Below are positions 52,680 to 63,000 of a stretch of 64,000 bases of DNA, in pieces. The notes beneath the pieces were generated by a model. The model saw only the letters and a program-made list of their open reading frames with translations, did not search any database and had not been told where the DNA came from. The DNA comes from Rhodohalobacter mucosus (GTDB lineage Bacteria > Bacteroidota > Rhodothermia > Balneolales > Balneolaceae), in contig NZ_QGGB01000005.1 in assembly GCF_003150675.1 (NCBI RefSeq), forward strand, positions 186,001 to 250,000, written 5' to 3'. The translations under genes and the position numbers were made by a program. Positions within the stretch are counted from its first letter, which is position 1, and each line of letters opens with the position of its first letter.

Positions 52680-55340
52680 ATGCCAGTTAAGACTTCGGCT
52701 GAAATACGCCGGGAATTTCTCGATTTTTTTAAGGAAAAAGGCCATCTGATTGTTGACAGTGCACCCGTTGTGCCTCAAAATGATCCTTCCCTGTTGTTTA
52801 CAAATGCGGGAATGAACCAGTTCAAGCCAATATTTCTCGGTGAAAAGGAGGGGCTCAGACGCAATGGCAAACTATGGCAGCGGGCAGCGGATACCCAAAA
52901 GTGCATCCGTGTGAGCGGCAAGCATAACGACCTGGAGGAGGTGGGCCACGATACCTACCATCACACCCTATTTGAGATGCTGGGAAACTGGTCGTTCGGA
53001 GATTATTTTAAGGAAGAGGCTATCGAGTGGGCCTGGGAGCTTCTTGTAGATCGCTGGGGACTTGAACCCGACCGATTGTATGCTACGGTATTCGGTGGTG
53101 ATTCTGATGATGGACTACCGGTTGATACGCAAGCTGAAGAGCTCTGGCGGTCAAAAACGAATATTAATCCGGATCATATTCTCAGGTTCGGCCGGGCGGA
53201 CAATTTCTGGGAGATGGGTGAAACCGGCCCATGCGGACCGTGTTCGGAAATCCACATCGACCTGCGCAGTGAAGAGGATCGCAAAAAAATACCCGGTGCG
53301 GAGCTTGTAAACAGGGACGACCCGCGGGTTATGGAAATCTGGAATCTGGTATTCATTCAGTTTAACAGGCAGCAGGGCGGTTCGCTGAATAAACTGCCCG
53401 CACAGCACGTGGATACCGGTATGGGTTTTGAACGGATCAGTGCTGTTCTGCAGGGTAAAACCTCCAACTACGACTCTGACGTATTTCAGCCGATTATACA
53501 GAATATCGGATCGATAGCGGGCAAGTCGTACGGTACGGACGAGTCTACCGATATTGCGATGAGAGTGATCGCAGACCATATACGAGCGGTCAGCTTTTCG
53601 ATTGCAGACGGCGCTTCTCCCTCCAATGAAGGCAGGGGATACGTGATCCGGCGTATTTTGCGTCGGGCCGTTCGATACGGATGGGACAGTCTCGGATTAC
53701 GGGAACCGTTTATGTTCAGACTGGTACCCGTACTGGCTGCACAGTTTACGGATGTGTTTCCGGAACTGCACTCTCAGCTTGAGTTTGTGCAAAACGTTAT
53801 CAGGGCGGAAGAGAAAAGCTTTCTGAAGACACTGGGCCAGGGCATTGAACTGTTTGAATCCGTGATCACTGATTCCAATAAGATTTCAGGTGATGATGCT
53901 TTCAAATTACACGATACATACGGATTTCCGATCGATCTAACCCAGCTCATGGCCAGGGAAAAAGGAGTGGAAGTGGATACGGAGCGATTTGAAGAACTGA
54001 TGAACGAGCAGAAAGAGCGCGCACGCTCATCCGGCAAGTTTATGGCATCGGCAAAAAGCGAGATAGAGTGGACGGTGGTAAGCGATGAAGGGTCACAATT
54101 TGTGGGATACGATGAACTAGAAACGGAGTGCTGCATCATTGCTTATGCAACCGAAAAGAAAAAGCATTTTCTGATCCTTGACCGTACTCCGTTTTATGCC
54201 GAATCGGGCGGGCAGGTTGCAGACACCGGGACTCTTGTACAGAATGGCAAAACCATCCATGTTGTGGATGTTCAGAAATCAGCCGATGGCCATGTTCATG
54301 AAGTGGACGCACTGCCGGATGACCCGTCCGGGACATGGCTGGCTTCGGTGCACGGAAAGCGCCGTGCAGAGATTGAAAAGCATCACTCTGCCACTCACCT
54401 GATGCATGCAGCACTGCGTGAGGTGCTTGGTGAGCACGTATCACAGAAGGGATCGCTTGTAGCCCCCGACAGGCTCCGGTTCGATTTTTCACACTATGAT
54501 GCTCTGAAGGAAAACGAGCTCAATGAAATTGAGGCATTGGTTAATAAAAAAGTGCGCGAGAATATTCCGCTTATAGAGGAACGGGACGTCCCGGTCGGAG
54601 AGGCCAGAAAAAGGGGTGCAATGATGCTTTTTGGTGAAAAATACGGCGATCGGGTGCGTGTCATCACGTTCGATCCTGGCTTTTCGGTTGAGCTTTGCGG
54701 AGGCACGCACGTCAATGCAAGCGGAAGCATCGGATATTTCCGTTTTACGGGCGAAACATCGGTTGCATCCGGAATCCGGCGGGTTGAAGCCGTAGCAGGT
54801 GAAGCAGCGGATTCGGAACTGAGACAGGAAAAGCTCCTCGTGGAACGGGTACAAACTCTGCTGGGGGCTCAAAAAGATGTGGTTGCCGGCATCGAGGAGC
54901 TTATGGCAAAGAACAAAGAACTCGAGAAAGAGCTGCAGCAGCTGAAACAGGCTGAAGCGGGGGATGCCCTGGATACGGTACTGGCAAGCGCGGCAGAGGT
55001 GGAAGGAGTACAGCTATACACCGGAACCGTGCCACACGCAGAAATGGATACGCTGAAACAGCTCGGATACGAAGCCATTCAAAAAACAAAGGAGCGGAGT
55101 GTTATTGTGCTGGGTTCTGTGGATGAGGAGTCAGGGAAAGTGTATCTGATGGCTGCTCTGACGGACGATCTCGTTGGCAGAGGAATAAAAGCCGGTGCAC
55201 TGGTTTCAAATCTTGGAAAGATTGTGGGCGGAGGCGGCGGTGGCCAGCCCAATCTGGCCACGGCAGGAGGCAGGTTTCCCGATAAACTGCAGGAAGCAAT
55301 GGATGCTGTAGCCGGCTGGATAAAGGAACAGCTGTCATAA
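52680..55340 (+). CDS. alaS: Alanine--tRNA ligase
   Basis: The ATG at 52680 (MPVKTSAEIRREF) is preferred over a TTG three codons earlier; it gives 886 residues, the usual AlaRS size. The class II core is visible (SAPVVPQNDPSLLFTNAGMNQFKPIF, KCIRVSGKHNDLEEVG, WNLVFIQFNRQ), then the editing domain with HSATHLMHAALREVLG and CGGTHV (zinc/editing site), a coiled coil (ELEKELQQLKQAE) and the DHHA1 C-terminal domain (GGGGGGQPNLATAGG). It charges tRNA-Ala with alanine and clears mischarged Ser/Gly. The pdh genes follow. Confidence 0.97.
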   Translation: MPVKTSAEIRREFLDFFKEKGHLIVDSAPVVPQNDPSLLFTNAGMNQFKPIFLGEKEGLRRNGKLWQRAADTQKCIRVSGKHNDLEEVGHDTYHHTLFEMLGNWSFGDYFKEEAIEWAWELLVDRWGLEPDRLYATVFGGDSDDGLPVDTQAEELWRSKTNINPDHILRFGRADNFWEMGETGPCGPCSEIHIDLRSEEDRKKIPGAELVNRDDPRVMEIWNLVFIQFNRQQGGSLNKLPAQHVDTGMGFERISAVLQGKTSNYDSDVFQPIIQNIGSIAGKSYGTDESTDIAMRVIADHIRAVSFSIADGASPSNEGRGYVIRRILRRAVRYGWDSLGLREPFMFRLVPVLAAQFTDVFPELHSQLEFVQNVIRAEEKSFLKTLGQGIELFESVITDSNKISGDDAFKLHDTYGFPIDLTQLMAREKGVEVDTERFEELMNEQKERARSSGKFMASAKSEIEWTVVSDEGSQFVGYDELETECCIIAYATEKKKHFLILDRTPFYAESGGQVADTGTLVQNGKTIHVVDVQKSADGHVHEVDALPDDPSGTWLASVHGKRRAEIEKHHSATHLMHAALREVLGEHVSQKGSLVAPDRLRFDFSHYDALKENELNEIEALVNKKVRENIPLIEERDVPVGEARKRGAMMLFGEKYGDRVRVITFDPGFSVELCGGTHVNASGSIGYFRFTGETSVASGIRRVEAVAGEAADSELRQEKLLVERVQTLLGAQKDVVAGIEELMAKNKELEKELQQLKQAEAGDALDTVLASAAEVEGVQLYTGTVPHAEMDTLKQLGYEAIQKTKERSVIVLGSVDEESGKVYLMAALTDDLVGRGIKAGALVSNLGKIVGGGGGGQPNLATAGGRFPDKLQEAMDAVAGWIKEQLS

Positions 55341-55426
55341 AACGCGGATTGCTTTCTGAAATCTTTCAAATATTGGGTATATTAATCGACTAATCTGAAT
55401 ATGAATTTTTAGGACTAAACCTGAGT

Positions 55427-56542
55427 ATGGCGAAAAAACAACAAGAAGCTTTTTTTACTCCTATTGGGTTAGAAAACAGTACCAACGGCAAGGTTGAAAA
55501 GTCTGTTGATCTCCCGGAACCCACTGAAAAATCCCATAAGGATCTCGACTTGTCGGATGATGATGTGCTGTCGATGTATGAACAGATGTATCTGCAGCGA
55601 CGGTTCGAGGAACGCGCCATGCAAATGTATCAAAAAGGTAAATTTGGCGGATTTCTACATCTCTACATTGGTCAGGAGGCCGTTTCTACGGGTACAGTAT
55701 TTGCACTGAATGATGATGATGATATCATTACAGCCTATCGCGACCATGGCTGGGGACTCGTCCGGGGTGTCACACCCAAAGAAGGAATGGCTGAGCTGTT
55801 TGGCAAAGAAACCGGGTGCTCGAAAGGAAAGGGCGGCTCGATGCACTTTGCAAAGGTTGAAAATCACTTCTGGGGCGGCTACGGAATAGTAGGCGGACAC
55901 ATACCGATTGGCGGGGGAATTGCTTTTGCAAATAAGTATCAGGAAAATGATCGCGTTACCGCCTGCTTTTTTGGCGATGGCGCGGTTGACCAGGGAGCAC
56001 TTCACGAAACACTCAACATGAGTCAGCTCTGGAGCCTTCCATGCATCTACGTGGTAGAGAATAACGGGTATTCCATGGGTACGTCTGCCCGGAGGCATAC
56101 CGTTAATGAAATTCACGAACGATCGAAAGGTTACGGAATGAAAAGTGCTGTTTTCAACGGGATGGATGTGTTCACCGTGTACGAAAATATGCGGAAAATA
56201 GCTGAAGAGGTTCGCAAGGATTCCAAGCCGTGGTTTGTGGAGATCCGTACCTACCGATACAGGGGACATTCCATGTCGGACCCTCAAAAGTATCGAAGCA
56301 AAGAGGAGCTGGAGGAGTACCAGAAAACAGATCCTGTTGAACGGCTCAAGAAGTATATTATCGACAAAAAGGTAGCCGGCAAGAAAAAGATTGAGGAAAT
56401 CGAAGAAAGAATCGAAGAAGAGGTGCTCGAAGCTATAGACTATGCGGAGGATTCTCCCTTCCCGGAAAATGAGGCTCTCTTTGAAGATATGTACGCGGAT
56501 GAACCCCATTTTCATGACCGCGATGACTTCAAAGGGTTTTAG
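55427..56542 (+). CDS. pdhA: Pyruvate dehydrogenase E1 component, alpha subunit
   Basis: The 371-residue thiamine-pyrophosphate enzyme subunit shows MYLQRRFEERAMQMYQKGKF, GFLHLYIGQEAVSTG, YRDHGWGLVRGV, the TPP motif GDGAVDQGALHETLNMSQ...VENN and the phosphorylation-loop-like YRYRGHSMSDP. With the beta subunit it decarboxylates pyruvate and reductively acetylates lipoyl-E2. An approximately 55-residue N-terminal extension (Glu/Ser/Lys-rich) precedes the catalytic part. It is the first of the three pdh genes. Confidence 0.95.
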   Translation: MAKKQQEAFFTPIGLENSTNGKVEKSVDLPEPTEKSHKDLDLSDDDVLSMYEQMYLQRRFEERAMQMYQKGKFGGFLHLYIGQEAVSTGTVFALNDDDDIITAYRDHGWGLVRGVTPKEGMAELFGKETGCSKGKGGSMHFAKVENHFWGGYGIVGGHIPIGGGIAFANKYQENDRVTACFFGDGAVDQGALHETLNMSQLWSLPCIYVVENNGYSMGTSARRHTVNEIHERSKGYGMKSAVFNGMDVFTVYENMRKIAEEVRKDSKPWFVEIRTYRYRGHSMSDPQKYRSKEELEEYQKTDPVERLKKYIIDKKVAGKKKIEEIEERIEEEVLEAIDYAEDSPFPENEALFEDMYADEPHFHDRDDFKGF

Positions 56543-56596
56543 GATCCGTGCACACTCCTTCAAACAAAGACTTTCAACACAATACTATCCGATATA

Positions 56597-57580
56597 ATGG
56601 CTGAATTACAATTTAGAGAAGCAATACGCGAGGCGATCGATGAGGAGATGGACCGCGACGAACGCGTTTTTATCATGGGTGAAGAAGTTGCTGAATACAA
56701 CGGAGCCTATAAGGTTACAGAGGGCATGCTCGACAAATACGGTTTCAGGCGGGTGATCGATACACCGATTTCAGAGCTTGGATTCGCAGGCATCGGTGTG
56801 GGTGCCGCCATGAATGGCCTTCGACCCATCGTTGAGTTTATGACCTTCAACTTTGCCGTTCTCGCTGCCGACCAGATTATCAATCATGCGTCAAAAGCCA
56901 GGTATATGCTGGGCGGACAGCTCGACATCCCCATCGTATTCCGGGGTCCCAATGCTTCTGCAGGGCAGCTGGGAGCAACCCACTCGGTAGCTTACGACTC
57001 CATGTATGCCCAGTTTCCGGGGATGAGCGTTATCTATCCCTCTGAGCCGGATGATGCAAAAGGCCTGCTGAAATCAGCAATCCGAAACAATGACACGGTT
57101 CTGTTTATGGAATCGGAGCAAATGTACGGTATGAAAGGCGAGGTTTCCGAGGAGGAAGATTACATCATACCGATCGGCAAAGCGAAAGTAAAAAGAGAAG
57201 GTGACGATGTGACGATTGTGGCATCGGGTAAAATGTATCATATCGCAAAACAAGCCGCTGATCAGCTTGAGAAAGACGGTGTGGAAGCGGAGATCATCGA
57301 TCCCAGAACAATAAAGCCTCTCGACATTGAAACCATTATTGAATCCGTAAAGAAAACGAATAGGTGTGTGATTGTTGATGAAGCTCACCCATTTGGAGGG
57401 TTGGCGGCTGAAGCCGGATTTTTGATTCAGCGTGACGCTTTCGACTACCTGGACGCACCCGTAAGAAGAGTAACGCTGCCCGATGTAAGTGCACCGTTCT
57501 CAAAATCACTCTTTGATCTGTGGCTGCCTGATGCAAAGCAGGTAATCCAGGCCGTGAATTCAGTAACCTACAGGGGCTGA
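56597..57580 (+). CDS. pdhB: Pyruvate dehydrogenase E1 component, beta subunit
   Basis: The 327-residue beta subunit carries FIMGEEVAEYNGAYKVTEGML, ISELGFAGIGVGAAMNGLRP, FMTFNFAVLAADQIINHASK, PNASAGQLGATHS and DPRTIKPLDIETI. It completes the E1 heterotetramer with PdhA. The start is 54 bp downstream of pdhA. The 140-bp gap to pdhC contains a degenerate heptamer stretch. Confidence 0.95.
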   Translation: MAELQFREAIREAIDEEMDRDERVFIMGEEVAEYNGAYKVTEGMLDKYGFRRVIDTPISELGFAGIGVGAAMNGLRPIVEFMTFNFAVLAADQIINHASKARYMLGGQLDIPIVFRGPNASAGQLGATHSVAYDSMYAQFPGMSVIYPSEPDDAKGLLKSAIRNNDTVLFMESEQMYGMKGEVSEEEDYIIPIGKAKVKREGDDVTIVASGKMYHIAKQAADQLEKDGVEAEIIDPRTIKPLDIETIIESVKKTNRCVIVDEAHPFGGLAAEAGFLIQRDAFDYLDAPVRRVTLPDVSAPFSKSLFDLWLPDAKQVIQAVNSVTYRG

Positions 57581-57630
57581 TTCCGTGAATGGATAGCGTC
57601 TTTCAGGATGAGTATGCAGGCATAGGCAGA

Positions 57631-57665
57631 TGCTCATTTCAGCATTGCCTTTTGCATTTTCACTT
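57631..57665 (+). repeat. Degenerate heptanucleotide repeat before pdhC
   Basis: Five 7-bp units (TGCTCAT, TTCAGCA, TTGCCTT, TTGCATT, TTCACTT) share TT-starts and period, but identity is low; this is the weakest tract listed. Confidence 0.4.
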
Positions 57666-57720
57666 GCTAATGTACTTTTGTAAAATTATAACCGATATAT
57701 ATTTCAACTGAAGAAATACG

Positions 57721-59022
57721 ATGGCTGAAAAAATAGAGATGCCCAAGCTTAGCGACACAATGGAAGAAGGAGTGATCGCCAAGTGGAATGTGAAAGAAGG
57801 GGACAAAGTGGAATCCGGCGATGTAATCGCTGAAGTGGAGACCGACAAGGCAACCATGGAGGTTGAGGTTTTTGATGCCGGCACCATACTGAAGATTTTG
57901 GTGGATGAAGGGGATGCCGTGCCTCTGGGCGGTGCGATGGCCATTGTGGGTGAAGAGGGTGAAGACATAACCGGCCTGCTTGAGGAGAACGGAGAAAAAG
58001 AGTCCGGAAAAGAGGAGCAGAAGAAAGAGAAAGAAGCGAAAAAGGAGAAATCTGAATCCAAAGGCTCATCCGGGGATTTTGACCCGATTCTGGGGGATGT
58101 AAACGGTAAAGACAGCTCTTCAAAAACCGGAGGAACATCCGGGACTGCACCATCAACTCAGAGCGATGAAAACGGACGAATCAAGGCCTCACCATTAGCC
58201 AGAAAAATGGCTGAGGATAAAGGAATTGACCTTTCATCTGTATCAGGTTCAGGACCTGAAGGCCGTATTATCAAAAAAGATATTGAAGAGTATAAGGAGA
58301 GTGCCGGTACTGTTGCAGCCGAAGCGCCATCCTACGCCTCCGAAGAGTCGGAAGAGGTGAAAATTTCTCAAATGCGTAAAGCGATTGCGCGGCGGCTGTC
58401 GGAAAGCAAATTCAGCAGTCCCCACTTCTATGAGACGATTGATATCGATATGGAAGCCGCAATGAAGGCGCGTGCCTCCCTGAATGAAGTGAGCGAGGTA
58501 AAAATCAGCTTCAATGATATTATTGTGAAAGCCTGTGCACATGCACTGCGCCGCCATCCCGACGTCAATTCGTCATGGATGGATGATGTGATACGCAGAC
58601 ACGGCGATGTGAATGTAGCCGTAGCCGTTGCCATTGATGAAGGACTTATGACTCCGGTTATCAACCATTGTGACAAGAAGAATCTGCGGCAAATCTCATC
58701 CGAAACCAGGGAACTTGCGGAGCTTGCACGCAACAGAAAACTGCAACCGGAGCAGATGGAAGGCAGCACGTTCACCATCAGCAATCTGGGTATGTTCGGC
58801 ATTGAAGAGTTTACTGCAATCATAAACCCGCCCAACGCCTGTATTCTGGCCGTGGGAGCCATACGAGACGTACCTGTAGTGAAAAACGGGGAGGTTGTAC
58901 CCGGTAAGCGCATGAAAGTAACGCTTTCCAGCGATCACAGAATTGTAGATGGTGCAAAAGCCGCACAATTTCTGAACACGGTACGGCAAATGCTGGAGAA
59001 TCCGCTCTCTATGCTGCTATAG
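57721..59022 (+). CDS. pdhC: Pyruvate dehydrogenase E2 component (dihydrolipoamide acetyltransferase)
   Basis: The 433-residue E2 has one lipoyl domain (lipoylated Lys in VETDKATMEVEVFDAG), a Glu/Lys/Ser-rich hinge, the E3-binding domain (KASPLARKMAEDKGIDLSSV) and the catalytic domain from about residue 200 with the C-terminal DHRIVDGAKAAQFL. It transfers acetyl groups from lipoate to CoA. No E3 gene follows in the window; the terminator at 59057 ends the operon. Confidence 0.95.
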   Translation: MAEKIEMPKLSDTMEEGVIAKWNVKEGDKVESGDVIAEVETDKATMEVEVFDAGTILKILVDEGDAVPLGGAMAIVGEEGEDITGLLEENGEKESGKEEQKKEKEAKKEKSESKGSSGDFDPILGDVNGKDSSSKTGGTSGTAPSTQSDENGRIKASPLARKMAEDKGIDLSSVSGSGPEGRIIKKDIEEYKESAGTVAAEAPSYASEESEEVKISQMRKAIARRLSESKFSSPHFYETIDIDMEAAMKARASLNEVSEVKISFNDIIVKACAHALRRHPDVNSSWMDDVIRRHGDVNVAVAVAIDEGLMTPVINHCDKKNLRQISSETRELAELARNRKLQPEQMEGSTFTISNLGMFGIEEFTAIINPPNACILAVGAIRDVPVVKNGEVVPGKRMKVTLSSDHRIVDGAKAAQFLNTVRQMLENPLSMLL

Positions 59023-59056
59023 CAAAACGACCCACTGAATTGGATATCAAAATCAG

Positions 59057-59080
59057 CCCCGGCTCTGTCCGGGGTTTTTT
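59057..59080 (+). terminator. Intrinsic terminator after the pdh operon
   Basis: CCCCGG at 59057-59062 pairs with CCGGGG at 59069-59074 around a CTCTGT loop, followed by TTTTTT. Confidence 0.9.
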
Positions 59081-59602
59081 GTTTAGATAATACCTCTGTT
59101 GACCTGAAGCAGGCGGCACAATTCAAATTGGCCCATTCCTTCAGAGATCAGAGATCGAATTTTGCCAATCGCATATCATAATGTGCCTGTACTTATAATC
59201 AGCCAGAGAGATTCTAAATGATAACCATTTAACTACCCGTCTTGAGCAAACCCCTGCACTGAACCTATTCCCGCCCCGGATAATTTTTTGAATAAATACT
59301 GCACTATTCATCAGTTCATAAACCGGTAATTAAGGGGTACGCTTTTCTACCTATAAGCCGTACGCCTTTTTACCGATCTCATTTTTGGGTTTGATAAGGC
59401 TGAAACTCTAATGATTGTAAAAACCGGCTTTTACCAAAATACGTGCCGTTTCGGTATAGGCAGGAACGCCTATTTTGAGTTTGAACCTTTATAATATTAA
59501 GAAAATCTAATACTTTTAATCAGACGGTTAAGCGGCCTGTTGGTTTGAAGATGAAGGCCGTCAGCAGTTACGCATACAAAAGAGAGAGAGGTTGATTGTA
59601 AT
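59081..59602. other. Intergenic region without a gene; AT-rich with short repeated motifs
   Basis: No coding frame is supported. The stretch holds a heptamer tract at 59142-59183 and two direct occurrences of GTACGC (around 59336 and 59361) flanking CTACCTATAAGCC. A TATAAT-like element occurs near 59490. I cannot identify a regulator site. Confidence 0.4.
59142..59183 (+). repeat. Heptanucleotide repeat, CAGAGAT / CGnnTnT units
   Basis: Six 7-bp units in one phase: CAGAGAT twice, CGAATTT, TGCCAAT, CGCATAT, CATAATG. It shares the string AATCGCATATC with the tract beside tRNA-Leu at 22761-22797. Confidence 0.6.
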
Positions 59603-60016
59603 ATGGTTAAACTCATATCAATAGTAATCATCTTGACAACTTTGGAACTATTCATCACGGAACCAAGCAGTGCTCAAAAGCACAATTCCAGCGTAATGAA
59701 TGTGCGTGTGGAAGTGGTTGACGGACTGACTGTTCAGGCTGCGGAGAGCAGCGGACGTATTTTATTACAAAACAGCAGTGTGCCATACGGTGTTTTCTCA
59801 CTGCGATCTGCACGTGGAACAGAGATGTTGATACGCGCACAAAAGGATGTTGAAATGAGGTGTAAAGATGAAATCTGGACAATGAAAAGTGAATTGGCGG
59901 TTAAAGAACAGTCAAACGGTACAATTGTACTCGGTCTTAATACAAGTGAAAAGTTTGTTAGTCGTAGTAAAGGCCTACACAGGGGTACTCAATCCCTAAT
60001 AATTGAGTACCTGTAA
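59603..60016 (+). CDS. Small secreted DUF4402/pilin-like protein
   Basis: The 137-residue protein has a signal peptide (MVKLISIVIILTTLELFITEPSSAQ) and a mature beta-rich part with VRVEVVDGLTVQ, YGVFSLRSARGTEM and a C-terminal GTQSLIIEYL. This G-F/V-x-strand pattern ending in 'G---L-I-Y' resembles DUF4402 and fimbrial subunit-like proteins of usher systems, though it is too short to be sure. It faces the usher-like gene tail to tail across a shared terminator. AAAGAGAGAGAGG upstream is a reasonable ribosome-binding region. Confidence 0.6.
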   Translation: MVKLISIVIILTTLELFITEPSSAQKHNSSVMNVRVEVVDGLTVQAAESSGRILLQNSSVPYGVFSLRSARGTEMLIRAQKDVEMRCKDEIWTMKSELAVKEQSNGTIVLGLNTSEKFVSRSKGLHRGTQSLIIEYL

Positions 60017-60022
60017 TCCCAT

Positions 60023-60058
60023 AAAGATGAACCTCTGACCCGGGTTCATCTTTTTTTT
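60023..60058. terminator. Bidirectional intrinsic terminator between convergent genes
   Basis: AAAGATGAACC pairs perfectly with GGTTCATCTTT (11 bp, 9-nt loop) and is followed by a run of T on the plus strand and A on the other side, so it can terminate both the small secreted gene and the usher-like gene. Confidence 0.92.
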
Positions 60059-63000
60059 ATTCATCAATTATAAATATTTCGGCAGAGTCTGATGAAGAGG
60101 TTCTTCCTGAAATCATGTCAAGTTCCTCAAGAAACCGACTCCAGAGGCCGTATACGTTTTCTTCAAAAAGATAGGCGGTATCCACGTTATCCATTCTGAT
60201 GGTAACCCTGCGGCCTGTTACCTGCTCAAGCCGATCTGCTATTTCCTCAAGTGGATTTTCAGGTCCATAGGTGCCCAGGAACACCCTGAACTGCAGACTA
60301 AACCGGTTCCTGGTGTCCGGGTCCATAATTATGGATATACTATCCGCAACTCCAGACCTGATCAATGCATCACGGACTTCCTCAGCAGCCGAATATCTTT
60401 CAAAGGGACCTGAATAAACAGTTTCAGCTCCATCTTCACCGTCACTCCGCAAGAAAGTATTTTGCTGAAGCTCCGAAGGTAGCGTTCCGATAAAAGCTTC
60501 AGCCTGCTCAGTATTGCTGAAACGGCCCAGATCTATCAGATATTGAACCGGTTTGTAATCGGATTCCGATCCTTCCGGAACACACTGTCCCACGATTGCA
60601 TATTGATTGTAGGGGTCTGTGTCCCTGAAACGGTTCAGCATTTCAGCTGCATCGTTCAGAGTTTCATACCCTTCGGTTCTCAGGGCAAAAAGATCCGTAA
60701 CCTGGTTGTAATAAAGGGTAATATCCGTTCCGATTCGCTCTGAAATGGAGTCTGCGATTTCCCGTGCGAAACGATTTCCGCCAAAACTGCCGACCTGAAC
60801 CGGGAATGTGCATTGTTCGAGGTTTGGAAGGTCAGCAGGCCCGGTGATCCGTATCTCCGGATCGGCTGCTGTTGCAGTATCTGCAGGCTGAACAATAAAC
60901 TCCTCTTCTTCGAGAATTTCAATAACCGGTGTACCTGAATTTCTGATTACGAGGGTGTCAAGCCCGGAGGCAATCAGGGTATCGGCAGGGAGCTCTGCAA
61001 GGTCGAGTTCCACGGGCCTGAAACGCGTTGTATCAACCCTTTGCCGTTCTATACGGTCATCCTCTTCTGCACCCTCATCCATCTCACTGGCTGGAAGGGT
61101 TGGCAGAATGCGGGCAACCGGAGGAGGCATATTTGTGATGGATGAGATGTCAGTACCCAGGTTGAGCAGCCCGGCCCAGTCGCCGGTTTGCTCCTCCGTA
61201 TTCACTTCGAAAGAGCCGTTATCCAGTTGAACCATGGTCAGCGTAACGTTGATCTGGTCGCTGTAACGGTCGATAAAGGCACGTGCGCTATCTGCATTGC
61301 TGAATTCTCCCAGTGACAGTGAAAATCTGTAATCAGGCTCGAACGTATATGCGGGAAGACCGGGTTCGGGTTCGACCTCATCGGGACTGCCGGCCAGCGT
61401 TATCCGCTGAAGGGAATCGAATAGCTCCGTGTCATTTCCATATGCGCCGTTCAGCACCCTGAACACGCTCTCCTGAGGATCGGCGTAAACCATAAGATCG
61501 TAGGGCAGCGCCAGGTCACGGGTATCAATAAACGTGTCAGCTTCTTCCAGTGAACTAAAGACACCCAGCTGAATGTACGGTTCTGCCCCGGCTGATACGT
61601 TCAGTGTATCCGGGTCCATGTCCCTGATTACTGCAGGAGCGAGTGCAGAAAGCTCGGACAGACCTCTCAGGGCAGCCGATATGGATTCTGCGGGCAGCAT
61701 CTCCGAAGCGCGAATGATGTATAGTTCATTTCTTGAATTGTAGGCAATATCAAACGGGATACCCGTTACCGTTTCCGCTTGTTCGGCAAATCGAAGCGCA
61801 TCCCCAAACTCCATGAAGGAGGCAGCCTGCAGCATAAATGGACCGTTCTGGCCGAATAGGCCCGTCAGATCCATGCTGCCGGCGGGACGCTCAGTCAGTG
61901 AAGCCAGAATGAACGGTGCAGTTTCATCCGGTTCCCGGTAACCTTCGGGTGTTACGTTGATGGCAAGCCCTTCAACAAAATCACCCTGCGAGAGTGGCTG
62001 TACCGTAAACTCGAGCTGACCGATATCCGGTTCTGCATCCAGAAAAGCCAGCTGGGTTGAATCCGGTTCTATAACATAGTCGCCCGGCGGAATTTCATAA
62101 GCGTAGAAGCTCCCATCCGAAAATGTGCGCAGCTCCTGTTCGTACGGTTCAACTCCTTCCGGTACATTCACCTGACGCATAAACAGCCGAAGCCCGCCCA
62201 ATCCCGTTTGCGTGCCGTTATCAAGAGTTCGATTAATGACTCCTTCCACGATTCCGGAGGTGTAGAAAGGTACATCAATCACTTTATACTGGTTCGGATC
62301 CGTGATGATGGAAAAGTTTTCAAGCTCGGGGACCAGCAGCGGATTGGTAATCACAGATTTATTGATCGTCAGATTATACTGCCTGTAGGGCTGCAGCTGT
62401 GACAGATAGTGTATGCTGTCTTTTGAAACGGGGATGCCGCCTGCCCGATCAATACGGACGGCATTCTGGGGTATCAGTTCATCAGAATCGGGCTCAAACG
62501 TACCGCTGTTATTGTGATCAACAAACAGGCGCACGGCCGTTCCCGACCGGCCTACCTGTTGTCTGTTGGTAAACAGTGTATTTTTGTTTGACGGATCGTA
62601 TCCAATGGATCCGCGAAGGCTTTGCGTAAATGCGGATGCTGTACGTGTTGAGCGAACGGTGGTAACCGAACGGATGGAGCTGAAATCAACCGTAAAGCCA
62701 AACCTGAAAAGGTTAAAGTCTCCCGTAAAATTTCGTCCCATTGAAATTTGCAGCCTTCCCGTCTGACGTATATTCCGGCTGATCTGTATTTCCGCGTCCT
62801 CAATCTGTGAAAAAGCAGGCAGATAGTTGGTTTGTGCCCTCAAAAAAACACCCCGCAAAAGGGTGGGTACCGTACGGCTTCTCGACACGTTGTAGGTGGC
62901 CGATGCTGTAACCCTTGCAACAGGTGAACTGCTGAAGCTGAAACTGCCCACCTGCGTGTCGCGGTAGCCCAGGCGCAGATTCGCCCTGCCCACGCGGGTG

